64,000 bases of DNA. Origin: Paenarthrobacter sp. PH39-S1 (lineage in GTDB: Bacteria > Actinomycetota > Actinomycetes > Actinomycetales > Micrococcaceae). How positions within the stretch are numbered: the first letter of the stretch is position 1; each line of letters starts with the position of its first letter. The position numbers and the translations under genes were made by a program. Below, in pieces: positions 45,056 to 53,462 of the stretch. The notes under the pieces were generated by a model. It was not told the origin of the DNA. It was given only the letters and a program-made list of their open reading frames with translations, and did no database searches. The stretch covers positions 172,255 through 236,254 of the forward strand of contig NZ_JASISR010000003.1 in NCBI RefSeq assembly GCF_030063245.1. Reading direction: 5' to 3'.

Positions 45056-45775
45056 ATGGACGGATTTGAACTCATCATCTTCGACTGCGACGGCGTGCTG
45101 GTGGACAGCGAACGGCTGACGGTGGCGATCGAGGCGCGCCTGCTCACGGAACTGGGCGCCCCGCACTCGGAACAGGACGTCGTGGACACCTTCATGGGGC
45201 GCACGTCCGCCGACGGCCAGGCAGTGCTGGAACGGATCCTTGGGCCGCAGAAGGCCGCCGAATTTGATCGGCGCTCCAGCGCTGAAATCCGGCGGGCCTT
45301 CGCCAACGAGCTCGCCCCCGTCCCTGGCATCGAGTCGCTGCTTAAGGCCTTGGCATCGCGGGGCCAGCGCAGCTGCGTTGCTTCCAGCGGATCGCACAGC
45401 AAAATGCGCTTGACCCTCGGACTCACCGGGCTGGCGAAGCACTTTGGCGCCCGCATTTTCAGCGCCGCGGAGGTTCAACACGGCAAACCCGCCCCTGATC
45501 TGTTCCTGCACGCCGCCCGGCTTCTGGGGGTAAACCCGGCCCGCTGCGCCGTCGTGGAGGACAGCGTTCCCGGTGTCCGGGCTGCCGTCGCCGCCTCAAT
45601 GACGGTGTTCGGCTTCACCGGAGGGCTGGCTCCGGCCGGTGCCCTGACCGCTGCCGGGGCCATTCCCTTCGACCGGATGGAGGAGCTGCTGGACGTTTTC
45701 GATCCCGGTCCGCCACGCGCGGCCGGGCGGGCGGATGTTGCTTGTGCTCCGGACCCGACCGGCCCGGCCAGATGA
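45056..45775 (+). CDS. HAD-superfamily phosphatase (beta-phosphoglucomutase/YniC-like)
   Basis: A 239-residue HAD hydrolase, subfamily IA. Motif I is IIFDCDGVLVDSERL, motif II CVASSGSH, motif III the lysine in GKPAPDLFLHAARLLG, motif IV VVEDSVPGVRAAVAA. The cap domain between motifs I and II is alpha-helical. Likely a sugar-phosphate phosphatase; substrate unknown. ATG at 45056 is preferred over 45017, as motif I normally starts within the first ten residues. The stop overlaps the next gene by four bases. Confidence 0.86.
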   Translation: MDGFELIIFDCDGVLVDSERLTVAIEARLLTELGAPHSEQDVVDTFMGRTSADGQAVLERILGPQKAAEFDRRSSAEIRRAFANELAPVPGIESLLKALASRGQRSCVASSGSHSKMRLTLGLTGLAKHFGARIFSAAEVQHGKPAPDLFLHAARLLGVNPARCAVVEDSVPGVRAAVAASMTVFGFTGGLAPAGALTAAGAIPFDRMEELLDVFDPGPPRAAGRADVACAPDPTGPAR

Positions 45776-46659
45776 CCCTCTATCTGGACCCGCCGGTCTG
45801 GCCGGCGCATGGCACCGTGTTTTCACATCTTGTCTCGGACCTGTCGCTGACGGAACTGCACGATTTCGCCGCCGACGCCGGCATCCCCGGGCGGGCGTTC
45901 GACAGGGACCACTACGATGTGCCGGCGCGCCGGTATACGGATCTGGTCCGCCTGGGCGCTGTCGAGGTCTCCGGCAAGACCCTTGCCCGGCTGCTGATTT
46001 CCAGTGGGCTGCGGGTCCGCGCGCGGGACCGCAATGAGTCCCTCGAGCGGGCCCTGCTGCAGCGCTGGACCGCGCTCCTGCCCGGCCGGGAGGAGATCGG
46101 CCGGGACCTGCTCGGACGGTGGGGCGAGCCGCACCGGCACTACCACGGACGCACGCACCTGCTGGCAGTGCTGGAGGCCCTCGTGCTGCTGCATCCGGAG
46201 CCGGCAGGGCCGGTCCTGTTCGCCGCCTGGTTCCACGACGCGGTGTACCGGGGCGTGCCCGGTGCGGATGAGGAGCATTCGGCGCAGCTGGCGGAATCCG
46301 CGCTCACGCTCGCGGGGCTGCCCGCGGTTCAGATTCGCGAAACGGCACGGCTGGTCCGGCTCACTGCCAATCACATTCCGGGACCCGCGGACGACGGCGG
46401 CGCGCTGCTGTGCGATGCCGATCTGTCTGTTCTCGGCGGCTCACCCGAGCAGTACGGGCAATATCTGCGGGCCGTCCGGGCAGACTACGCCCACGTCAGC
46501 GACGCCGACTTCGCCACCGGGCGCGCCGTCGTCGTCCGGGAACTGCTCAAACTGGACCCACTGTTCCATACCCCGGCGGCGCAAAGCCTGTGGCTGCGGG
46601 CCGCGCAGCGGAATCTGGAAGGCGAGCTCGCCGGCGGCCTGGGCAGCCCCGGAAACTGA
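45772..46659 (+). CDS. DUF4031 domain fused to HD-type metal-dependent phosphohydrolase
   Basis: A 295-residue protein with two parts. Residues 1-85 match DUF4031 (LYLDPPVWPAHGTVFSHLVSD, FDRDHYDVPARRYTDLVRLGAVEVSGKTLARLLISSGLRV). Residues 105-290 look like a predicted HD-superfamily phosphohydrolase: HYHGRTHLLAVLEAL and FAAWFHDAVYRG provide the His/His-Asp metal ligands, and HIPGPADDGGALLCDADLSVLGG the last Asp. DUF4031 is usually a separate protein of about 90 residues, so this is a fusion or a rarely noted architecture. Coupled to the HAD gene by ATGA. Both are predicted phosphohydrolases, possibly of the same pathway. Confidence 0.8.
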   Translation: MTLYLDPPVWPAHGTVFSHLVSDLSLTELHDFAADAGIPGRAFDRDHYDVPARRYTDLVRLGAVEVSGKTLARLLISSGLRVRARDRNESLERALLQRWTALLPGREEIGRDLLGRWGEPHRHYHGRTHLLAVLEALVLLHPEPAGPVLFAAWFHDAVYRGVPGADEEHSAQLAESALTLAGLPAVQIRETARLVRLTANHIPGPADDGGALLCDADLSVLGGSPEQYGQYLRAVRADYAHVSDADFATGRAVVVRELLKLDPLFHTPAAQSLWLRAAQRNLEGELAGGLGSPGN

Positions 46660-46703
46660 CGCCGTCCTCCGCCCAGCCGAAGTGGCTCCCGGCCGCCTCC
46701 GGC

Positions 46704-47861
46704 TCAGGACAGCGGATTGGCCGCGCGGCTTTCCGTACTGAGCAGCACGACGACGGACGCCCCGGTCACGCCCATCCCTTGCCGGAGCGCGGGGCTGGCG
46801 GCGGCGACCTTGAATCCGGCCAATGATGCCGCCCCGCACGGCCCGCTGTCCAGCCCGAGCCGCTCCAACGAAAGGACCGCCTGCAGATCCTGGTCCTCGG
46901 TGATCGTGACAGCCGCGTCGATTCCGCCCTGCAGGACAGGCCACGCGATGCTGGAAACGGTGCCGCAATTCAGACCGGCCATCCGGGTCGAGCCGGTACG
47001 CACCGCCACCGGTCGCCCGGACTGCAGGGATTCCAGCAGGCAGGCCGAGTTCACCGGTTCCACGCTCAGCAGCGACGGGCTGGACGCGGCCGTCCCGCGA
47101 TGACCGCTACTGTCACCACCGCGGTCACCCCCGCGATAGTGGGCCACGGTCGCCTGGATCAGTGAGCCGACGCCGCAAGGAGTCACCACCACGTCCGGGC
47201 CGCCGGCGCGGGCATCGAGCAGCTGCGCGTCGATTTCGCGGAAGATCGTCGAATATCCCTCAACTATCCAGCCGGGGATCTGCTCGTACCCTGTCCACGC
47301 GGTGTCCTGCAGCAGCAGCGCCGCGGGGTCCGCTGCCGCGGCCTCCTCGGCCGTGCGGACGACGTCGTCATAGGGTGCATCGATCTCATTCAGCACGGCG
47401 CCTTCCCCGAGAATGCCGTCCTTGGCGCGCTGGCCGATCGACGCGGGGACGAACACGTGGGCCGGCAGCCCGAGCAGACCGGCGGTATGGGCCACCGCCC
47501 GGCCGTGGTTTCCGTCGGTGGCACAGACCAGCCGGATGCTGCCGTCGAAATGTGCCGCCAATTCGGCAAAGGTCCAAGACCGCTCCGGCTCCGGCGTCCT
47601 TTCCGCCAGGGCCCGGTACACAGCCCAGGAGGCACCCACCATTTTGAACGCCGGCAGGCCAAACCGCTGGGCTTCCTCCTTGACGAAAACACGCCCCACG
47701 CCCAGCTCTGCCGCCAGCTCCGGGCAGTCCCGCAGCGGCGTCGGCGCATAGCCGGGCAGCCGCCGGTGGAATTCGAGCACGCCCGCCGGCGCACTGACAC
47801 TGCGGTATTCACGCGCTGGCGGGTTCAGGTACCAGTTGTCGGTCTTCACGGGGGCAGTCAT
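46704..47861 (-). CDS. Diaminopropionate ammonia-lyase-family PLP enzyme
   Basis: A 385-residue fold type II pyridoxal-phosphate enzyme. VFVKEEAQRFGLPAFKMVGASWA carries the Schiff-base lysine, CATDGNHGRAVAH binds the cofactor phosphate side chain, and DTAWTGYEQIPGWIVEGYSTIF with TPCGVGSLIQA matches diaminopropionate ammonia-lyase (DpaL), which makes pyruvate and ammonia. A threonine dehydratase-like activity is the alternative. Its C-terminus is complete. The start ATG at 47861 gives the family-like N-terminus. Confidence 0.83.
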   Translation of the reverse strand: MTAPVKTDNWYLNPPAREYRSVSAPAGVLEFHRRLPGYAPTPLRDCPELAAELGVGRVFVKEEAQRFGLPAFKMVGASWAVYRALAERTPEPERSWTFAELAAHFDGSIRLVCATDGNHGRAVAHTAGLLGLPAHVFVPASIGQRAKDGILGEGAVLNEIDAPYDDVVRTAEEAAAADPAALLLQDTAWTGYEQIPGWIVEGYSTIFREIDAQLLDARAGGPDVVVTPCGVGSLIQATVAHYRGGDRGGDSSGHRGTAASSPSLLSVEPVNSACLLESLQSGRPVAVRTGSTRMAGLNCGTVSSIAWPVLQGGIDAAVTITEDQDLQAVLSLERLGLDSGPCGAASLAGFKVAAASPALRQGMGVTGASVVVLLSTESRAANPLS

Positions 47862-48016
47862 GTCACCATTGTGTCGCCCGAACCGTCAAACGGCCAGTAT
47901 GTCCCGGAGCGGGGCAGAGACGGGGTCTGAGGAGGATCGTACGGAAATTCACGTTTGGGGGTCACATAGCTGATGAATTGGTCGCATGGCGGTCGATATT
48001 CTAAGTGATGAGCAGG

Positions 48017-48435
48017 CTGCCGGTTCGGCCGCGATCTGCACCAGCTGGTCAACATCCTCCGCGACCTGCCGCGACCTGACCGAACGTGGCGTCTGGTTTT
48101 AGGTCCTCACCGGTCAGGGAGCAGCCATCGACACCACCACCGGTTCCGGAAAACTGGTTTTCGGGATATTTGCCGCCCTGGCCCAGTTCGAACGCGAGCT
48201 CATCTCAGAACGCACCATCGCCGGCCTCGCCTCCGCCCGTTCCCGAGGCCGCAAAGGCGCGGCCGCCCGTTCAAGATGACCCGGCGAAGGTTCGGCTGGG
48301 CCATGGCTTCCGTGGCCCAGCCCGACACCAAGGTTGCCGGACTCTGCAAGGAGCTGGGCATTACTCCGGCAGACCTTGTACCGTCACGTCTCCCCAACTG
48401 GGGAACTGCGCCCCAACGGGGAGAGGCTCCTGAAC
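48017..48435 (+). pseudogene. Serine recombinase (Tn3-type resolvase) remnant
   Basis: Translation in three frames recovers pieces of a resolvase in order: RFGRDLHQLVN (48019), RDLTERGVWF then a TAG stop, IDTTTGSGKLVFGIFAALAQFERELISERTIAGLASARSRGRKG (48123-48255), GRPFKMTRRRFGWAMASVAQPDTKVAGLCKELGIT (48270-48370) and RQTLYRHVSPTGELRPNGERLL. At least three frameshifts, one in-frame stop and loss of the N-terminal catalytic serine region show that it is dead. It is the scar of a transposon or integrated element between the ammonia-lyase gene and the immunity-type gene. Confidence 0.85.
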
Positions 48436-48483
48436 CCGAAACAAGGGTCGCTTCAGAAAATCGAAAAAAATTACCGCTGGCAG

Positions 48484-48834
48484 CTAAGGGGACGCGGAGC
48501 ACTTTGCCGCGGTGGTCTGCCGCGGGCGGAGTGGGAGACCACGAATGTCAGAGGTCAGTGCGGCGGCATTCGCCACGAAAGCGGCCCGGTGCGCATCACG
48601 CATGCGCACCTCGTCGCGGACCCAGGCACGATCGATGTCGATAGCGTCACGCGGGCGGGTGTCGCGCGGCTGCCCCTGCACGAAAAGGTGCAGGACATGT
48701 TCGGCGCAGAGGGCGGCCCACTCCCCAAGCAGCCGGTGCTGCTCGTCGGTCAATGTTCCGCCGCGGCGCACGGTGATCAGTCGGGGGTCACGCTCGGCTG
48801 GCAGGATCGGCATGAGTACACTCTTTCTCGTCAT
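48484..48834 (-). pseudogene. Truncated immunity-type (Imm5-like) protein
   Basis: Residues 18-90 of this frame (DPRLITVRRGGTLTDEQHRLLGEWAALCAEHVLHLF; then RPRDAIDIDRAWVRDEVRMRDAHRAAFVANAAA) match the N-terminal half of the putative immunity protein family common in actinobacteria, whose members are about 160-180 residues. After ANAAAL the sequence departs (TSDIRGLPLRPRQTTA) and stops, so the second half is lost at the junction with the resolvase remnant. ATG at 48834 is the family-like start; an upstream GTG-type start at 48945 is also open. Probably nonfunctional. Confidence 0.6.
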
Positions 48835-49029
48835 CCCGCGCGATTGCCACGTCCAGTCCCTCACGACGTACCGCCGGCAGAGGCCCGATAGACCATCCCT
48901 TACTGCGACGGCTTTAGGATGCTCGCCCAGGCATATGGCCGGCATAGCCGTTCAGGTCTGAGGTTGACGCCAGCCAGTACGACCACGATCCCCCAGACTT
49001 CCAGATCGAGGGAATCCTCACGGATTGAC

Positions 49030-49665
49030 TCACTTCGGACCGCTGCCCGGCGGACCGCTGAGCACCGTGGGGACGTACTCAAGCAGCTGGAGCCGACCGT
49101 CGAAGGTCCTGCTGTCCACCAACTCGAGAGAAACATCCGGATAGCCGTCGTAGATCCGCTCCCGCCCGGTGCGGCCGGTGATCACCGGAAAGACGACCAG
49201 CCGGAACCGGTCCACGAGGCCCGCGCTCAGCAGCGACCGGCAGAGGCTGAGGCTGCCGAGGGTACTCAGGGGCCCTCTCCCGGTCCGTTTCATCTCGGTC
49301 ACGGCCTCGACTGCGTCCCCGGTGACCAGCTCCGAGTTCGGCCAGGTCAGGGGCGCCTGCAGGGTGGAGGAGAAGATGACCTTGGGCACGGCGGCAAGGC
49401 CGGTCAGGCTGGCCCCCTCATCCTCGGAGAATCCCGAGCCCCCGGCCGCGGCCTTCTCCGACATGCCGGACATCAGCCGATAGGTGTTCGCCCCCAGGAG
49501 AATGGTGTAGTCCTTCTGCCCCTCCTGCTCGAGCCAGGCCAGGTATTCCGGCCCCTCCAGACCCCACCAGCCGGGCCACCCCTCGGCCGAGGCATACCCG
49601 TCCAGGGAGATGATCAGGTCGACCAGCAGGTCTGCTGATGACGTCTCTGCAGTTATCTCGCCCAT
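49030..49665 (-). CDS. RibD C-terminal / dihydrofolate reductase-like protein
   Basis: A 211-residue protein with the DHFR-like fold of the RibD C-terminal family: DLIISLDGYASAEG at the N-terminus, YTILLGANTYRLMSG, VIFSSTLQAPLTWPNSELV, LGSLSLCRSLLSAGLVDRFRLVVFPVITGRTGRERIYDG. Such stand-alone proteins are NADPH-dependent reductases of unknown substrate. It follows the decayed element; its own reading frame is intact. Confidence 0.83.
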   Translation of the reverse strand: MGEITAETSSADLLVDLIISLDGYASAEGWPGWWGLEGPEYLAWLEQEGQKDYTILLGANTYRLMSGMSEKAAAGGSGFSEDEGASLTGLAAVPKVIFSSTLQAPLTWPNSELVTGDAVEAVTEMKRTGRGPLSTLGSLSLCRSLLSAGLVDRFRLVVFPVITGRTGRERIYDGYPDVSLELVDSRTFDGRLQLLEYVPTVLSGPPGSGPK

Positions 49666-50206
49666 CGCCGTCTCCTCGATCTGATCGACGCCATGCCGGC
49701 ATGGTACCCCCGGAGCGATCAGACGTTCAAGGGGCGTCCTCCAGGGCGGCGTCCGACCACAACGACGTAGCGGTGTGGCCCATGAGGAAGTTTCGGTACT
49801 ACGTACAGGCGAACCACCGTGCTACCGATCCTCCTCAGACCCTCAGACCCTCAGACGGCAGCAGGCGCCGATCCGCGCACAGCCGAGGGCTTTAACACAG
49901 GACAGGACCGGGCAGCGGTGCACCGTGCACCGTGCACCGTGCAGAGACCATCTACCGTGCAGACGCGCAAGGGCGGCATGGCCGATAAGCTGGAACAGTG
50001 CTACGTCTTTCCGCCCGCGGTCCCATCGGTGCTTCCAGACCGGGCGGCTCCAAATCGGGCGGCTCCAAATCGGGCGCCTCCCGACCCAGCAGCTCCAGAT
50101 CAGGCGCCTCCCGACCCAGCAGCTCCAGATCGGGCACTTCCCGGCCCGGTGCTTCCCGACCCGTCCCTGCGACCGCGGCCATGGCCGGGCGTCCAGCGGG
50201 TATCTG
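49666..50206. other. Gene-poor stretch with repeats between the reductase and pentapeptide genes
   Basis: About 540 bases. Short duplications (CACCGTG near 49921-49940, CAGACCCTC near 49838) and the 15-bp array at 50041-50160 are the main contents. A frame open from 49775 runs through the array into the pentapeptide-repeat gene, but before the array it does not look like protein. No promoter is clear. Confidence 0.45.
50041..50160. repeat. 15-bp tandem repeat array before the pentapeptide-repeat gene
   Basis: Eight 15-bp units; the first two are GGGCGGCTCCAAATC, and the next four form a doubled 30-bp unit (GCGCCTCCCGACCC then AGCAGCTCCAGATC). Read in the frame of the downstream gene, they give pentapeptides with Leu or Phe at every fifth place (GRLQI, GRLQI, GRLPT, QQLQI, RRLPT, QQLQI, GHFPA, RCFPT). 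Confidence 0.85.
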
Positions 50207-50880
50207 ATGGCTGCAGCGAAGTCCGCCGGATCCAGCAAGCTGCAGGCACCGCGGCTCTCCGCCGTGCGGCTCCACGACCTCCGGGATGCTCCACAGGCGT
50301 CGTTTCAATCGGGGGTCAGCTACGATGGCGAGCGCTACGATCGACCCGCTCTGGATGGTCTGGATATCACGGCCGCCGATTTCATCGAATGCGAATTCAA
50401 TGGCGCCACATTCCACGAGGCCCAGCTTCGCGGGACCAGATTCCGTGATTGCCTCCTCGCCGACAGCTTCGCCCCCGTGTTCACGGCTGCGCGCTCCAGC
50501 TGGCGGGACGTGGTCATCACCGCACCGCGCTGGGGGTCGGCCGAGCTCTACGACAGCACCTGGCAGTCGGTGCGGATTGATGGCGGCAAACTGGACTTCG
50601 TCAACCTTCGCGCCGCGAAAATCTCCGATCTGCTGATCAGTGACTGCATCATCAACGAGCTCGACCTCGGTGGCAGCGCGGTCAACAGGGTCGCGCTGAG
50701 AACTGCCGGATCGGCACCCTCGATGTCGGTCAGGCCACCCTCAAGGACCTGGATCTGCGCAGTTCCGAATTCAAAGCCATCCACGGAATCGGCAATCTGG
50801 CGGGATCCGTCATCGACGACTACCAGCTGGGGCTGCTGGCTCCCCTGCTCGCTGACCACCTGGGCATTACCGTCGCCTGA
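50207..50880 (+). pseudogene. Pentapeptide-repeat protein with a one-base frameshift
   Basis: From the ATG at 50207 the protein reads as a pentapeptide-repeat protein (ITAADFIECEFNGATFHEAQLRGTRFRDCLLADS; then LDFVNLRAAKISDLLISDCIINELDLGGSAVNRVAL). Near 50700 the frame shifts: the continuing family sequence (CRIGTLDVGQATLKDLDLRS, IHGIGNLAGSVIDDYQLGLL, LADHLGITVA) is in another frame and ends with TGA at 50878-50880. The interval of 674 bases is two over a multiple of three, as expected for loss of one base in the segment GCTGAGAACTGCC. Without the shift it would be about 224 residues, the usual size. A sequencing error is possible; otherwise it is a recent pseudogene. Confidence 0.82.
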
Positions 50881-50978
50881 GCGAACGACGGCCATCCAAG
50901 GCCGCCATATCCGCCAGATCAACCACCGCCGGCTCCCCCGCCGTGTCCTCCGTCGGCTGGCCCGCCTAAAATTGGACC

Positions 50979-52631
50979 ATGGCATCCTCCTTTGAAAGTG
51001 TTCTGGCCACCCGTGGAACCGGCGGGTACCGGCAGTACCGCATCCCGGCGCTGGCGGTGAGTATGCGAGGGACGCTGCTGGCTGCTTACGACGGACGGCC
51101 CAATCTTGATGATCTGCCCAACCCGATCGACCTGCTCCTGCGCCGCAGCACCGATTCCGGCCGGACCTGGGGTCCGCAGCAGGTGGTCCGCACGGGAACC
51201 GGGCTGGAAGGATTTGGGGATCCGAGCCTGCTGGTGGACGCGGAAACCGGCCGTATTTTCATGTTCCACGCTGCGGGCACGCAGGCGGGCTTCTTCGAGG
51301 CGGTGGCCGGGCTGGAACCGTCCGACGCCGTCCAGCACTGTGACTACAGTTTTTCGGACGACGACGGCGACAGCTGGCAGCACCGCAGGATCACCGGCCA
51401 GCTCAAACGGGACCGGATCACCGGCATCTTTGCCGCGGCGGGACAAGGCATCCAGCTGCACGTCGGGCCTTACCGGGGCCGGCTGATCCAGCAGTTTGTG
51501 GTTCTTGTAGCCAGCGAAATTCTGGCCGCCTCCGCCTACAGCGACGACCACGGCGAAACCTGGACCCTGGGCGTCTTCGTCGGACCGGGGACCAATGAGA
51601 ACAAGGTCGTGGGGCTCGCGGACGGGCGCGTTCTGCTGCATTCGCGCAGTACGCCTTACCGGCTGACGGCAATCTCAACCGACGGCGGGCACTCCTACTC
51701 GGCCCCGCGCCCGCATCCTCAACTCCCGGACCCCAGCGACAACGGATCGGTGGCCAGGTTCGACGGACTGCCAGCACTGACCGGGCTGGCTTCGGGGCGG
51801 ATTGATGGCTGGCTTATTGCCACCCACAATCATGACACCGCCCTGCGCCGGAACACCGTGCTCAAGCTGTCCGAAGACAACGGCGATTCCTGGCCGCACG
51901 CGTTGGTCCTCTGCCCGGGAAGCTCGGCGTACTCCACCGCTGCCAGGCTCCCGGACGGCCGGATCGGCGTGCTGTATGAGCGCCAGGGCTACCGCGAGAT
52001 CGTCTTCACCTCCGTAGACGCCAATGAGCTGCTGGAGGCTGGGGAACTACCGGACGCCGGGGAGCTGCTCGGCGAGTCCTTTCGGTGTGCCGTCCCGTGC
52101 GAAGCGGAGGCGGACGGCGACGTGATTTTTGATATGGAGCTGCGGTCGATCTCCCCCGGTCTGCCGGAGATTTGGCAGACCGTGGGGCCGAGCGTCACCC
52201 TGGCCGGTCCGCAGGGCGGCTTTCCCTCCTCCGTGTGGAAGGAAATGGGTCAGGGCTACTCCGAGGAAGCGGTTCAGGTGCTCTTCGACCGCAGATCACA
52301 AGAGCTGAACTATGGGCCGCCACGGCCTGGCTATCTCAGCGGAGACATCCTGGCCTTTTCCGGCCGGGCCGCCGCCCTAGGAGGCCGGGCACGGACCGTG
52401 CTGCTGGACGGGAACTTCGCCGGCGCTCCCATCCGCAGCGCGGCCGCCGTGGAACCTGGCAGGCCCGTGCTGTTTCCGTCCCTGACCTACACCGTGACGG
52501 CGGACGATGTTGCGGCCGGCTGTGCGATGGTCTCCTTCACGCTGACAGCGGGCCCTGCGGGCTCCCCTGTCAGGCGTGCCCGGACCTTTCGTTTCGATAC
52601 CGGCAGAGGAGACGTGCACATCACAAAATGA
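50979..52631 (+). CDS. Exo-alpha-sialidase, glycoside hydrolase family 33
   Basis: A 550-residue protein. The RIP motif is YRIPALAV near residue 20, GDPSLLVD follows, and at least four Asp-boxes (S-x-D-x-G-x-x-W type) are visible: STDSGRTWG, SDDHGETWT, STDGGHSYS and SEDNGDSWP. The six-bladed propeller covers about 15-375; the last 170 residues form a second beta-rich domain. It would release terminal sialic acid. No signal peptide is seen, which is unusual for an enzyme that acts on glycoproteins, so an intracellular oligosaccharide substrate is possible. Its end overlaps the end of pspA by 11 bases. Confidence 0.88.
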   Translation: MASSFESVLATRGTGGYRQYRIPALAVSMRGTLLAAYDGRPNLDDLPNPIDLLLRRSTDSGRTWGPQQVVRTGTGLEGFGDPSLLVDAETGRIFMFHAAGTQAGFFEAVAGLEPSDAVQHCDYSFSDDDGDSWQHRRITGQLKRDRITGIFAAAGQGIQLHVGPYRGRLIQQFVVLVASEILAASAYSDDHGETWTLGVFVGPGTNENKVVGLADGRVLLHSRSTPYRLTAISTDGGHSYSAPRPHPQLPDPSDNGSVARFDGLPALTGLASGRIDGWLIATHNHDTALRRNTVLKLSEDNGDSWPHALVLCPGSSAYSTAARLPDGRIGVLYERQGYREIVFTSVDANELLEAGELPDAGELLGESFRCAVPCEAEADGDVIFDMELRSISPGLPEIWQTVGPSVTLAGPQGGFPSSVWKEMGQGYSEEAVQVLFDRRSQELNYGPPRPGYLSGDILAFSGRAAALGGRARTVLLDGNFAGAPIRSAAAVEPGRPVLFPSLTYTVTADDVAAGCAMVSFTLTAGPAGSPVRRARTFRFDTGRGDVHITK

Positions 52632-53445
52632 ACCGCCCGGCGTCGCCCGACCCGACGGGGCCCAACCCGACGGCGTCCGGTCCCACAGCGTCCTGTCCGG
52701 CGCCGCCCTGCCCGACGGAGGAGGTGCCGACAGGGCCGTGCGTCCTGAGCTGACGGTCCGCCTTAAGGCGGGCCAGCTCCCTCTCTACATCGTGGTCGGC
52801 ACTGACCCGATCGAGCTCGCGCGCCACCGGGTCTCGGAACGGTCTCGCCGGATCCTCCAGCGCTCCGGTACTGAACATTTCCTCCAGCGCCTCCGACCGG
52901 GCCTGCATCCGTTGGGCGTGCTCCTCCGCTCGCCCCATGGCCAAGGAGACGTCGGTCATTTCCTTGTTCAGCCCGCCCAGCGATTCGCCGATGCGGCTTT
53001 GCGCCTCGGCTGCCGTATACGTGGCCCTAATGGTCTCCGCGCGCAGACGGAAGCCTTCCACACGAGTCTCCAGCTGCCCTAACCCCGCGGACAGCTTCTT
53101 TTCCTGTGCATAGAGGGCATCCCGTGCCGTGGTGATATCCGAGAGCTGCCCGGCGATATCGGCCCGCCGGGAAAGTGCCAGCTGGGCGAGCTCTTCATGG
53201 TCCAGGTCGACGGCCTGCTGTGCCTGCCGGTGCAGCCGCACCATTGCCGCGTGCAGTTCGTTGGCCTGCAGTTCCAGACGATGCCGGCTGGTGGACACGT
53301 CCGCGATTCCCCGGCGGACCTCATGCAGGGCGGCCAGCTGATTCCGGTAGGAGTAGTCCATGCTCAGTTGCGGGTCCTCATACTTGTCCACGGCGGCATT
53401 GGCCTTGGACCGGAAAATCATGGTGATTCGCTGGGTCAGCTTCAT
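52621..53445 (-). CDS. PspA/IM30-family protein
   Basis: A 274-residue coiled-coil protein of the phage-shock family, which coats and protects the inner membrane. KLTQRITMIFRSKANAAVDKYEDPQLSMDYSY is the family N-terminus; long heptad helices run from about 35 to 225. The last 40 residues are Gly/Val-rich low complexity (SSVGQGGAGQDAVGPDAVG). It lies 17 bases after a one-helix coiled-coil membrane protein and is probably cotranscribed with it, so that protein may be its partner at the membrane. Confidence 0.86.
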   Translation of the reverse strand: MKLTQRITMIFRSKANAAVDKYEDPQLSMDYSYRNQLAALHEVRRGIADVSTSRHRLELQANELHAAMVRLHRQAQQAVDLDHEELAQLALSRRADIAGQLSDITTARDALYAQEKKLSAGLGQLETRVEGFRLRAETIRATYTAAEAQSRIGESLGGLNKEMTDVSLAMGRAEEHAQRMQARSEALEEMFSTGALEDPARPFRDPVARELDRVSADHDVERELARLKADRQLRTHGPVGTSSVGQGGAGQDAVGPDAVGLGPVGSGDAGRFIL

Positions 53446-53462
53446 GGCGCCCTCCTGCGGGG

